From contig JBBBWG010008980.1 in the NCBI GenBank assembly GCA_037176905.1, positions 1-23,551 on the forward strand: 23,551 bases of DNA. The letters are read 5' to 3'. The notes under the pieces were generated by a model. The model did not search any database. It was not told where the DNA came from and saw only the letters and a program-made list of their open reading frames with translations. The position numbers and the translations under genes were made by a program. This DNA comes from Azolla pinnata. Its lineage: Eukaryota; Streptophyta; Polypodiopsida; Salviniales; Salviniaceae. Every line of letters begins with the position of its first letter. Within the stretch, counting starts at the first letter, position 1. Below are positions 10,801 to 20,370 of this stretch, piece after piece.

Positions 10801-13800
10801 AGAGCACTACATGTTTGTGCATATTTTTTTCTTATTGATAGTTTTTACAAGAAGGAAATGCATACAGGGTAACATGTTTATTTAGTTCCATAGGCCAAAA
10901 TTGACCGTTTTGTGGGTTATCAACATTTTACACTAAATTCTATGCTTTGATAGATCAGGAGACGAATATAAAAGCTTTTATCTCTACATTTGTCATTCAA
11001 GGTATAGGTCGTGTCATGTAGAAGTTATTGGTGTCACTGCCTCTCCTTGTTGGGGAATTTGGTTCATATTATCCATATCATGTGCTTAATTAGTGAAATG
11101 TTATCACTTGCCATGTAAATTACATTGAGCTTTATGCAGATGCAAATGTATAATGAAGCAAAGGAGAAAATACGTACATCCGATATAGTCATTGGATTCT
11201 TGAAGGAAAAACACGAAGATATAGAAGATCATTTTGCAAAATTTATCAAATTGTACAATATTATGCGGGCACAACGGAACAAGTCAATCACTCTCATACA
11301 GGTACAATAGTGGGTTTAATGAAAACCTACTAATCTATGCGTTTGGAAATTGACCAATGCAGCATACATGATCTAATGGGGACTCGTGAACACAAAAAGA
11401 TGACTTGCCATTCTAAAGTAGAAGAGTATTAAGTTCCTTCGATCTATGATAGACTAATTTCAGTGTGCAAGTTATTTTAAAATATTGATGTGAAGTTTTC
11501 AAGTAGAATGTAGAAGAAAACTTTTAGAAATTCTGCCTTGGTTAGTTATCTCCATCAGTCAGTATTGATGACGAATTTCTGCAGCAATGCAGGTGTAAGA
11601 TGAAATTTAAGATGAGATTCTCCAAGTAAAATGGGTATCATGGAAAAGGGATTCTCTATTTTTGCATCTTGTTTTATACTAAATTGTTTCTCAGGTTACA
11701 TTAGAAAACAGAGAGGCAACACAGGATTTGCCAGGGATATGGAAATTTGCAAATTCAAGCTCTTACTTTCTGGCTTGTGGTTAAATACAGGAGCCAAATG
11801 ATCCATGTGAAATAGGAATTTTTTTTCCAATAAATAATGATTTCATAACTTCATAAATCATCCCGAAGGGTTCCCGTTCCGTTGTTGACTGACTCATAGT
11901 CTGTCTGCCTTTATTCAGTTTGTTATTTTAACCATTTTGGTTCATATTCGTGTGTGCTATATCCCAACACATTATCCAATCTGGTACTAGGTCAACAGGT
12001 ATTCAACAACAAAAGTCTCTAGTGCTGGAAAGAGTTTTTGCATTCAGTTGTCTAGTTGTTAGTGGATTGCTGCATGTAGTAGTATAGCAACGCCTGCCAG
12101 GTATTCCAACACTCTGCTATGTCAATAAATCCGATCTTGGTTCTCTAGTATTTGTTGGGATATGACAGTTCCAAGTTTCCCTGCCTTTGATGGATCCATC
12201 CCAATTTCCTCCTTACAATATCGCAATGGAATTCGCACTTTGGTCTGGTTTAGACTTGATCTTGCTTCTTGAAAATGCTGCAAACATTCCGCAAATCAAT
12301 ATGCTCAACAATTAAATTAGCAGACAAAAGATCTCCAAGAAAAAGGCTCGCTATGTTTGGATGAATGGCTCAAATACTTGTATTATTGTTCTTTGAAAAA
12401 TTATCTCTAAGAACATTGTTATTGTGTAGGCACAAATATTCGCGCAAAGACAGTCCTTGCCTTATCTTCTTCCTCATTTGCCATTTTATGATTCTAGACT
12501 AAATCAATTCATAAACGAGTAGATAATCTGCCCTTGAATGGCAGCGGAAATGAATCCGATTCTGGTATTAGCACTGATTTGGAGTTCCCCTGTCATTTGA
12601 TTCATCTGGCGGCATCCTAGCTGCACAAGATTGGTGAATATGCACTGAGATCCAATATAAGCGGCTATTCTCCAAAGGGATACTTTTCCTTGTGCATTTC
12701 CATAGCAGCTATAAACGATTCAACTTGAGTTTATGTTATTCCTCAGAAGTAAATAAGATACAGGAGTATCTAACCGAGATCCTGGTAGACAGTCTCCGAT
12801 TCCTTCAGCTGACAGAAAGACCTCCTTTTCTGATAGTTGCATCATCTGATATCATGGTTAATTTTATATTCCAGGCTAGCAATATCAGTATGGCCGAACT
12901 AAGGGACAAAGCCAAACGGTTGGATGTGGAACTCCATATGCTACAAGGTGAACTACAGTACAAGGATAAAGTCTTACATCGCATGAGAAAAGAATTCGTG
13001 ACCAGTGTGCAAGCACGATCTCATTTGCGTACAGATTTGATCAAGGGTTCAAAGGTTCTCCGCCAGCAGAAGGTGTAATATAAAACATTTTTCTTACGAA
13101 GTTTTGTGTTTGATCTTAGAGGTGTTTGTTGCATTGAACTTATATTTCTTGAATGAATTTAGAGACCAGATGGAGTAGTAGGCAGAGATGTCACATTGTG
13201 ATATCTTCATGCCATCAATGGCATACCGTTGGTAATTGCTTGTTATGATAATTCATATAGGAAACTATTGATGAAAAGCTTATGGAAGGTGCAAGAATGA
13301 ATGGATTCATTAATGCAGCAGAGAGGGAAATGTCACTATTTCGGAAACACTATGAAGCATGTGTGCTTGATCGTAATAATGTGGGGATCTCTTTAATAGA
13401 TCGGAATGACGAGCTTTGTATCCTGTATGAGAAATCAAATGTACAAGTAAGATATCTATTCCCTAAATTCTCACCAATAATAACCTTTGCTAAAACAATG
13501 ATTGCTTTTCCTCAATACAAAAGAAGGAAAGAAAGATATACATACTAACATCTGGTGATTATAACCAAAGAAGAAATGACAACATCATTTTTGTCTTGTC
13601 TTGGAAAACAATAGTTAGTGAACTACAATAGAAACACGAAAGATGGTAGAATCTTGTTGCCAAAAAAATTCAAGTTTCTAAGTAGAAGAAAGAGGCTAAA
13701 AATTTTGCAATTATTGAGAGGTCCTGGAGTTGGAGTGGTGGAACCAAGGCAAGTTGTTGATGAGTTTGGTGTGGTTGTATTGTGGTCCAGCAATTTCTTC

Positions 13801-16522
13801 TCGAGGCTCTTGAGGTTTAGCAAGAACAGTGGACCATAGCCATCAATGTGAGTAGTGGACCAAAGCCTTGCTTTGTGTCAGGAGGGAGTGTTAGATCTTA
13901 TTTAATAGAAAAGGCCAGACGGCAAACTTATTGTTCTTCTAGTAGTTCCACACCTGTGGATGGAAGATTCTTTCCTCCAAAGCTCAGTAGATGTGTCTTC
14001 TAGTTTTTATTTGTTAATTGATGTGAAGCTGTCTGTCATGACAAACCATGAATGTATGGAGAGCAATGCTGCAGGGAAACTCTATTGGGGGCTTATATTA
14101 TACAACTCATTGCTATCGTTTGTTTGATCATTTGAGCTCCATAATTGTCTAGTTATTATATGCCTACCTTGTGAGAGAGCGTTTGCTCACTACTTCCATT
14201 TTTGTCTAGTTATTATATTATATGCCTACCTTGTGACAGAGCATTTGCTCTCTACTTCCATATTTGTCTAGTTATTATATGCCTACCTAGTGACAGAGCA
14301 TTTGCTCCTCTACTTCCATATTTGTCTAGTTATTATCATATGCCAACTTAATCCTCAAATCTACCTTTGCTCTATACACGGAGATGCAGTTTGAAGAGAA
14401 CATTTGAGGATATGGGGGGTGTGAGTTAAGTCTATCCTTTTTTATCTTCCAACAGGAATTTCGGTTTTGATGTAGTTGTGATTGCCTGGAAACAATTCAA
14501 ACGACATCATGTAGCTGATCATCAGCTTTTACTCTTCTTATTAATGTCTGTATAATTGTAGTCATCCACCCAAACCCACATTCAACGTATGTATGTAGAG
14601 GTGGAAGCATGTATGCTTCATGTAGGGGTTTGAAGAGCGAACAATAATAATATGCTTGTTTGTGAGTGAAATCTATCAATCTATCATCTCTGCAACCAGA
14701 AATGGGATTGATGGTAAGTAAGCCGATACTGGCGCACATTTTGAACTCAAATAAATACCACATCCATCTATCCATCATAGATATAACCTGAGCATAAAGA
14801 GAATGGGCATTGTGAGCCTGTCTAATTCATGGAAGACAACGAGGCACTTGTCATTGCCTTGCTTAGCATAACATCATTGATCTAATAATAATTTCAACCC
14901 CAATCTCCATCAAGAAGGTTGATTGAGGAGCACATATGTACGTATAATTCTCTCCTTGGATAGCAGGTAACAATCCCGTCCTGAAACTAGAACAAACTCT
15001 CTGCCCACTCACTAGAATATTTGAACGTATGGCATATATTTTTACCAAATTGCTGGCTTGCCAATCTTTGAAATTGCCCAGCTTGAAGATCATGGATGAG
15101 CTCATTTCTTCTTCTTCTTTCCTTTTCAATCGTGCCGTCATTGATGGTGGCAGGAAGAGCTGCTAAGGGTCTCGGATATAGAGATGTCGACACGAGAGAA
15201 CGAGATAAGTTTGTTGAGGAACCAAGTAGGGAGCTTGGAGAGATCCATCCTAATCTGCTACACCCTCCTCCCAAAAGCTCGTGAGCTTCAAAACACAATC
15301 ATCGACTTAAAGCATGAGGTATATGTCTCACACCTGGCCACATTCATATGTAGATCTATATCTGGTTAGGATCTGCAAAATGTGTGGATCCAACATCCAT
15401 GGAACCTATGCCTGCCTGCCTTCCAGCTCAAAAAGGTCGCTGCTGAGAGCGAGAGGCTGTCGGATTTGGTAGAGACGCCGCTGAATGTTGCACGATGGAA
15501 ACTGTCGGGTGGACACGACCCGAGCGATCTGCAGCTCAAGACGAAGCTCACATTCATCGAGCAATCTTTGTCCAAGAGAGAAGATGAAGCCCTCGAAAAG
15601 GACTGCTTAGTAGATGAGATTTCAGAGCTGGCTGAGGATGTTCGACGGAAGGCAGCCCAGAACCTGAGAGAGAACAAAGAATCGTTTGATCAGCTCTCAG
15701 AGTATCAATACAACATTCAGACCACAACGAATCGAATGATGGCACTTGTATCAGAGCTTTCACTCACACAGGTAAGATCTAGAAAGGCGGCTGCAAATAG
15801 TGCTTGCTTGCTTATAGCTCAATGTTTTGACATTCTTCTGTCCCCATCTTCGTCATGGCATCATCATCCACTGATGAATGGATACCCCTTGGCTTCAAAC
15901 GTCCCTTACAGGGCTTATTATCAATGTGCAACTGCTGAGCGCATTATTTTGATTTCTGGTGCTTGAATCTTCGAAGGATGTTCAGGAGAGTTGTACTCGT
16001 TTAATTATGTCTCGCTGAGTGATGATATTATTTGGAAAAATACGAGGAAGATGGAAGGCAGCATGCTATGATTATTACTATCATTGTTATTGCTATTTCT
16101 CTCTGATGCATATATATACATATATATACACGAAATTTGGGTCCATTTGTTTGTGGAATAAACCACTCAAGGAGGTAGGGAAAAATGTAATTCACAAAAT
16201 CCTTGTTGAAAACTGATTTGCTATTTCTTTTTACTAAAACTAGGACTGACTTAATCACATGCAAATTTCACTGAATTCGTTCTCATCATTTGGTAAATAT
16301 ATGTATATATGGCTTAGGCTCAAGCAATCACAATGCAGAAGGAAAGGGAAGCTTTGTCTACGATGCTTGAAGATGCCTATACAAGTCTTCATTCTCAAGA
16401 GGTGCTTTACCATGATTGATCATTACTTTCGCTCTCCCTTTATATATCTTTTGAAATTCCTTTATAACATGATAGTCAACTTACCTTATCACCTTCCATC
16501 TCAGCTAAGTAATGAGAAGTGA
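4831..16522 (+). CDS. CCDC146: CCDC146/MBO2-like flagellar coiled-coil protein (19 inferred exons)
   Basis: Exons inferred from GT-AG borders with continuous frame: 4831-4982, 5082-5172, 5278-5390, 5502-5631, 5983-6051, 6789-6914, 8233-8295, 8417-8533, 9258-9332, 9428-9613, 10103-10249, 10339-10455, 11140-11301, 12875-13072, 13261-13446, 15154-15318, 15427-15771, 16318-16401, 16505-16522; about 847 aa (human CCDC146 about 955). The product is almost wholly charged, heptad-rich coiled coil after an acidic N-terminus (residues 5-20). Family blocks: RNKSITLIQ (about 508-516), DRNDELCILYEK (about 629-640) and RWKLSGGHDP (about 722-731). CCDC146 relatives act at the axoneme and centriole/centrosome; Chlamydomonas MBO2 is needed for a normal flagellar waveform. 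In a plant this implies a role in sperm flagella (inference). The start at 4831 has a purine at -3 and G at +4; an in-frame ATG at 4690 would add 47 atypical residues. Weak points: the acceptor before 8417 has a poor pyrimidine tract, and the last 18-nt exon is tentative. The introns not listed separately (5632-5982, 6052-6788, 8534-9257, 9614-10102, 10456-11139, 15772-16317) show no recognisable content. Confidence 0.85.
6915..8232 (+). other. Intron 6 of the CCDC146-like gene (1.3 kb)
   Basis: The intron holds open frames of 100-116 codons at 7148-7498 that resemble no known protein. The segment about 7300-7450 is rich in GAGA/GAAAC words and then T-rich, a pattern common in plant LTR leaders, but no ends or second copy were found. 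A GATA microsatellite lies at 7761-7784. The remainder is AT-rich. No missing exon is evident: flanking exons join in phase 0. Confidence 0.5.
7761..7784. repeat. GATA microsatellite (6 units)
   Basis: Six perfect GATA units in intron 6 of the CCDC146-like gene, preceded by an imperfect ATATA. Likely length-variable between individuals. Confidence 0.9.
11302..12874 (+). other. Intron 13 of the CCDC146-like gene (1.6 kb)
   Basis: The intron separates the RNKSITLIQ exon from the ASNISMAEL exon, which are contiguous in CCDC146 relatives, so nothing seems to be missing. A good acceptor-like tttctcag followed by about 30 open codons occurs near 11690-11790, and an open frame runs into the true acceptor from 12692. 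Neither adds family sequence. The centre (about 11880-12640) is unremarkable in composition and was not assigned to any element. Confidence 0.5.
13447..15153 (+). other. Intron 15 of the CCDC146-like gene (1.7 kb), with repeats
   Basis: This is the largest intron. It contains a possible retroelement border near 13881-13895 (purine run ggaggga followed by gTGTTAGA, like the polypurine tract and start of a plant copia-type LTR) and a three-copy repeat at 14146-14344. A 73-codon open frame at 13618-13839 has no recognised relatives. Exons on both sides join in phase 0 (NVQ|EELL), as in the protein family. Confidence 0.5.
14146..14344. repeat. Tandem repeat of about 57-62 bp, three copies plus a partial
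   Basis: Units start at 14146, 14203, 14265 and 14323 with tgtctagttattat and contain atgcctacct, gtga(g/c)agagc, tttgctc and tacttccat. Copies differ by small insertions (for example an extra ttata in the second) and a few substitutions, indicating moderate age. The array lies entirely within intron 15 of the CCDC146-like gene. Confidence 0.88.
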
Positions 16523-17593
16523 GTACATCTTACAACAACGTACGTCCTTGTGTGTGAAGATAGAAGAGGTTGGATGGATCAATATTTACGAGGAATGTCA
16601 GCAAGCAACTGTTCAGGTTTAACTAACTGTATGTATGTATGGGATGGTTTCCATTCAACTAATAAAAGCCTCAGTATAATTTAATAACCAGCAAATGACA
16701 GCCACAACTTTGTGCAGTATATTCGCAAACATCAAAAGAAAGAAGCAGAGATCATTTTTCCTGGAAACTTTGTGTTATGTAGTAGAATGTAATGGACAGA
16801 ATTATGAACAAAAAGTTGTTTACCCGCGTGCAGTCAATCTCAACATCACTTTGTTGTTTACCAGCGAGCAAGTCTATCTCAACCTCACTTTGCTGTTTAC
16901 CAGCTTGCTGGTCGATCTCAACCTTGCTTTCTTGCAAACCATAGGTGTTGCAACTCTTTGGCAATCTATCAAATATTTTGTTGACATAGGGCATTTGACA
17001 CAGCTTGTTTATTTATTCAATGATCCTTCTTTAAAGAAACGTCTATTCATACACTCTTCACAACAATATCATCAACATCACATGAAGTATTTGGCAGCCA
17101 ACTATCTTAATGTCCTTTCCACTGTCGTCTCTCTTCAAAAACAATTCGCCCATGGTCTCTTAACAACAGAGCTTTTAACAGAAGTGTTTAAAATGGTTCA
17201 TTGCCCTGTGAAAGGATGCTGGCGAAAGACTGTAGCTAACTTCATTTGAATATCTAAACAAATGCCTTTGATATAATCTACAGCTAAGTATGGTTTCTGC
17301 TATGTACTGCAACCTAGTAAACTCTAATGGGTGTGTCAGGTTTTGTTAAAAGCTCTCTCATATGTCTAGCAATAGTGTCCTTCAATCCCCACTTACAATT
17401 TTGTTTTCTTATTTAATTTCAATTCTGTCTGCTTCCAAACAACAGAAAACTGAAAATTTGGATTTCTTCTGCATTACGCAAAACAACTTTATCTCAAACT
17501 GCTTGAGTTTTATTAGTAGAACGTGGACAAACAAGCTGAATTTCGGTCATGTTTGCCCACTGATCAAGCTTGAAACCTAATATATCAATGATG
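16523..17593. other. Intergenic space between two convergent genes
   Basis: The region should contain the 3' untranslated ends of both the CCDC146-like gene (+) and the LPAT-like gene (-). A 184-codon open frame on + (16695-17249) and an 80-codon frame on - (16752-16994) overlap; neither shows a recognised domain. Their repetitive stretch comes from a 38-39-bp tandem repeat (about 16819-16935). Codon-level support for a gene is lacking, so none is called. The sequence 17250-17590 is AT-rich and featureless. Confidence 0.45.
16819..16935. repeat. 38-39-bp tandem repeat, three diverged units
   Basis: Three units begin at a tgtttacc(c/a)gc-type sequence (near 16819, 16857 and 16896), and each carries tcaatctcaac/tctatctcaac/tcgatctcaac followed by (a/c)tcactttg or cttgctttc. 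On the - strand the repeat reads as VEID..AGKQQS in an open frame. This may be chance, or the last trace of a repetitive coding sequence. Confidence 0.6.
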
Positions 17594-19846
17594 TCAACAT
17601 AAAAAATTCCCTGGGAGCAAAGATTTCGGTCTATAACCAAAGTACGAGCTAGCAGTCAACATTACACAACTGAATGCCAGATACACTTTGATCCACAGGG
17701 ACGGAATGAGCATAATCCAAAGAAGCAAACAAGTAAAAATCAAAACAGCGAAAAGATTGAGCAAACCAGAGATGGTGCTTAACTCTCCTTCAACTTGAGT
17801 TCCTGGGAAGACACCTTCATTGTAGAAATGCGCGAGAAGTTCATCTTTTCTAACGAACTGATTGATTAACCATGTCGATACATCAGTCTCAGACAAAGGT
17901 ATGTCAGATATAGGTATTCGCTTCATGTGGATGTGCACCTCCTTTGGATTGGCTCCAGTTGCATTATCCATGAATAGTGGGAGTGGGTGTTTGTAACCGA
18001 TTGTGAGATCATAAACTGCGAAAATTCTAAAGATTGATTATGAGAAGCCTCACGGCTACATTCCAAAGCATAGGGTAGATTAGAAACATATTTCTATCAT
18101 CAGGAGTCGGCATAAATTGCAAAACCACAAGGAGGAGCTAAGATATTCATCAGAAGACAGTGACGCAGATGACATTTCTAAAGCACGTGGTGGATAGCTG
18201 TAGGGTTTTTGTTTTTTTTTTTTTGGTTCGTGTTCTGTTATCGAAATACAGCAGACAAAACAAGGAGAAAATAATGCAAGTAGGAGATGAAAAGCTTAAG
18301 ATGGACAAAATGCAACTTTAAACTAAGACGGCTATTGCATAGCATTTTTGGTCGGTCATTAGAGATCTTTAGAACCGTAGCTTTGTAGCCTTAGGTGAGG
18401 CTGGCATGTACACACATATACATCTCTTACTACCAACACACACAATATTCATTCTTTACTAGTAACTATGTTCGCGGCCTCTGAAGTAACAAAACACATC
18501 AAGACATGTACGAACGCCCCTAAATAAGCATACGTTCAGAGACAAAATCGCAACTGCATTTGGGTGGGGGAAAAAGGACGCAAGAAAGAGAGAAAGAGGA
18601 CATAATTTCAGCACTAGTGAGCGAGTGCTCTATTATATATAGTGAGCGAGTGAGCGAGTGAGAGGAGGGGTGTGTACAAGGAGAGAAGAGAGGACCTGCA
18701 TCAATGGAATCCCGGAGGTGGTGTAAACATGCATAGAATCCTTTGGTGCGAGGTAAGAGAGTGTGGTGCAGCTTTGGAAGAGAGTGGTGGCCTTCTGCAT
18801 ACTTTTGGCTTTTGGCACACTTCTCCGGTCTGCAAATGCAGAGCACAAAATGTTTTGACAAAGGGAAAAAAAAGCAAATGCAGAGCACAAAAGTTGTTGA
18901 CAAAGGGAAGAAAGAATCATGCAGGGATGGCGTGCCCGAGCAAACAAAGGAGAGTAAGTAAGTAGAAAATATGGAGGGAGGGAGGGAGGTACGTGAAATC
19001 GGTGCCCTCGGGGAAGATGACGAGCCAGAGGGGGTCAGCAGGGTCACGGAAGGTGGAGAGCAGGGAGGCAAAGGCATGGCGGTCGACGCGCCAGTCGCGC
19101 GTCACCAGGAGGAACTCGAGCACATGGAAGGCCCAGCCGAAGATGGGCACGTTGCGCACGCTGCTCTTGAGCACGTACTTGACATGCCCGATCCTGGCCT
19201 TGCGCAGCGCCAGGCTCCACACATACATCCAATCCACCTCCGTGCGATGGTTGCACATGAGCAGCACCCTCTCCCCCGCCCTCACCCCCTTCTCCCCCCC
19301 TTCCCCTTCCATCATCACTCTCACCTGCGTCTTGTTCACCTTCTCCAACAGGTATGGCCACATCGCCAGCCAGTGCCCGAAGATGAACGAGTTTATCCTC
19401 CTGCTCTCGTGGATGCTCAACAACCTCAGCCCAAAGAAGGTCACGGGCGCCAGGCATATCAACCATATGAAGGCTGTGGACGTGAGGACGCCTAGCACTG
19501 CTACGGCTCGCATGCTTCTCAAAAAACACGCCGCACCACCAACACCAGCACCAGCACCAGCACCACCACATGAAGAAACCTTGGCCCCTGAATCGGCCCG
19601 CAACTGCAACGTGGCCGCACCATCGTTGCTACTAGTGCTCGCTCCGCTTGATGGAGATGGATGGATGGCATGTCGCTCCGCTTCATGTTGCTCATGGATT
19701 CGAGACACATCGGATGGATGCGGATCCTCATCCACCGCACTGCCTGCGGTTTCTAGCAGAGGAGAAACGTCGTCCAACTGCTTGCCATCAGTATCACCAT
19801 CAGGAGGCGTCCCGGACAGAGGAAGGTGGCTACTACTCGTAGCCAT
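17594..19846 (-). CDS. LPAT4/5-like 1-acyl-sn-glycerol-3-phosphate acyltransferase
   Basis: Three exons on the - strand: 19846-18993, 18829-18696 and 18015-17594, all with GT-AG borders and continuous frame; 469 aa. The family transfers an acyl chain from acyl-CoA to lysophosphatidic acid, giving phosphatidic acid at the ER. Seen in the sequence: hydrophobic segment about 112-145; acyltransferase motif NHRTEVD (199-205, the NHX4D catalytic His/Asp); FPEGT (278-282); LLPRTKGF (about 309-316); YDLTIGYK after exon 3 begins; a VHIHMKRIP block; and two hydrophobic segments near the C-terminus (about 400-450). Arabidopsis LPAT4 and LPAT5 are about 375 aa, so roughly 90 extra residues lie at the N-terminus, low-complexity (acidic, His/Ser-rich, then a GAGAGAGVGG run from a CCAGCA-type repeat). 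The start at 19846 is in a strong ACCATGGC context; an in-frame ATG at 19870 would add 8 residues. All key residues are present, so it is expected to be active. It is convergent with the CCDC146-like gene. Confidence 0.9.
18016..18695 (-). other. Intron 2 of the LPAT-like gene
   Basis: The 680-bp intron includes a T run on the + strand (about 18211-18224, an A run on the sense strand) and, close to its 5' end, a short gtgagcgagtgagcgag repeat (18641-18663). No element or RNA gene is recognised. The exons on either side join as DA|V|YD, matching the family protein. Confidence 0.6.
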
Positions 19847-20044
19847 GGTATGGTATGGTCTGGTGAACAAGGTCTAAGATTCTTCTGTTTGCTGATTACA
19901 GAATCCTATGACCTGGAACCAGATTCCAAGAAGACTGGCGCCATGGCCATAATTCATGTGACGGAGATGATGATGTGCAGCATAGCATAAGTGAAGGAAT
20001 TCATGCTTCTCCCGGCAGGGCTGCTACTAAAATTTGTGGTCCAT

Positions 20045-20187
20045 GGCAGCCGCCCACGATCCGATCTGAGGAGAACTCGTCATCATCATCTTCTGTTCCA
20101 AGTATATGTATGGGCAGCCGCCCACAATCCGATCTGAGGAGAACTCGTCATCATCATCTTCTGTTCCAAGTATATGTATGGGCAGCC
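20045..20187. repeat. Near-perfect 68-bp tandem duplication upstream of the LPAT-like gene
   Basis: Units 20045-20112 and 20113-20180 are identical except for one base (cccacgat versus cccacaat), and a third copy begins (ggcagcc, 20181-20187). Each holds ggcagccgcccac, gatccgatctgagga-like sequence, catcatcatcttc and agtatatgtat. It lies 200-340 bp upstream of the LPAT start codon, in the promoter or 5' untranslated region, so it duplicates any regulatory site in the unit. The near identity points to a recent event. Confidence 0.93.
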
Positions 20188-20342
20188 GGCTGCTAAGAGA
20201 GCAGCGGGAGGCAGGCGCAGCAGGGAGATGAGGATGAGGAGGAATTCAAGGCCTAGGAATCCGTGCAGCTAGCTAGCTAGCCAGTCAATGATGAGCACGA
20301 GGATGGGATGTGAGGTCTGTAGGGATTATCGCTTTCCTACAT

Positions 20343-20370
20343 CGAGCGAGCGAGCGAGCGAGCGAGCGAG
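20343..20370. repeat. CGAG microsatellite (7 units)
   Basis: Seven perfect CGAG units about 500 bp upstream of the LPAT-like start codon. On the LPAT sense strand this reads CTCG repeated, a pyrimidine-rich tract of the type common near plant transcription starts. It is likely length-variable. Confidence 0.92.

Noticed and set aside
11696-11793. Possible extra exon in intron 13 after a good tttctcag acceptor
   Set aside because: It ends in a stop after about 31 codons, adds no family sequence, and the flanking exons already join as in CCDC146 relatives. A poison exon remains formally possible.
12692-12874. Upstream extension of the exon beginning at 12875
   Set aside because: The open frame continues upstream, but a proper pyrimidine-rich ttccag acceptor directly precedes the family-like ASNISMAEL sequence, and the upstream residues do not fit a coiled coil.
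18993-19877. Long open frames (294 and 174 codons) on the + strand opposite LPAT exon 1
   Set aside because: They are antisense shadows of a GC-rich coding exon whose own frame carries the acyltransferase motifs; they show no domain of their own.
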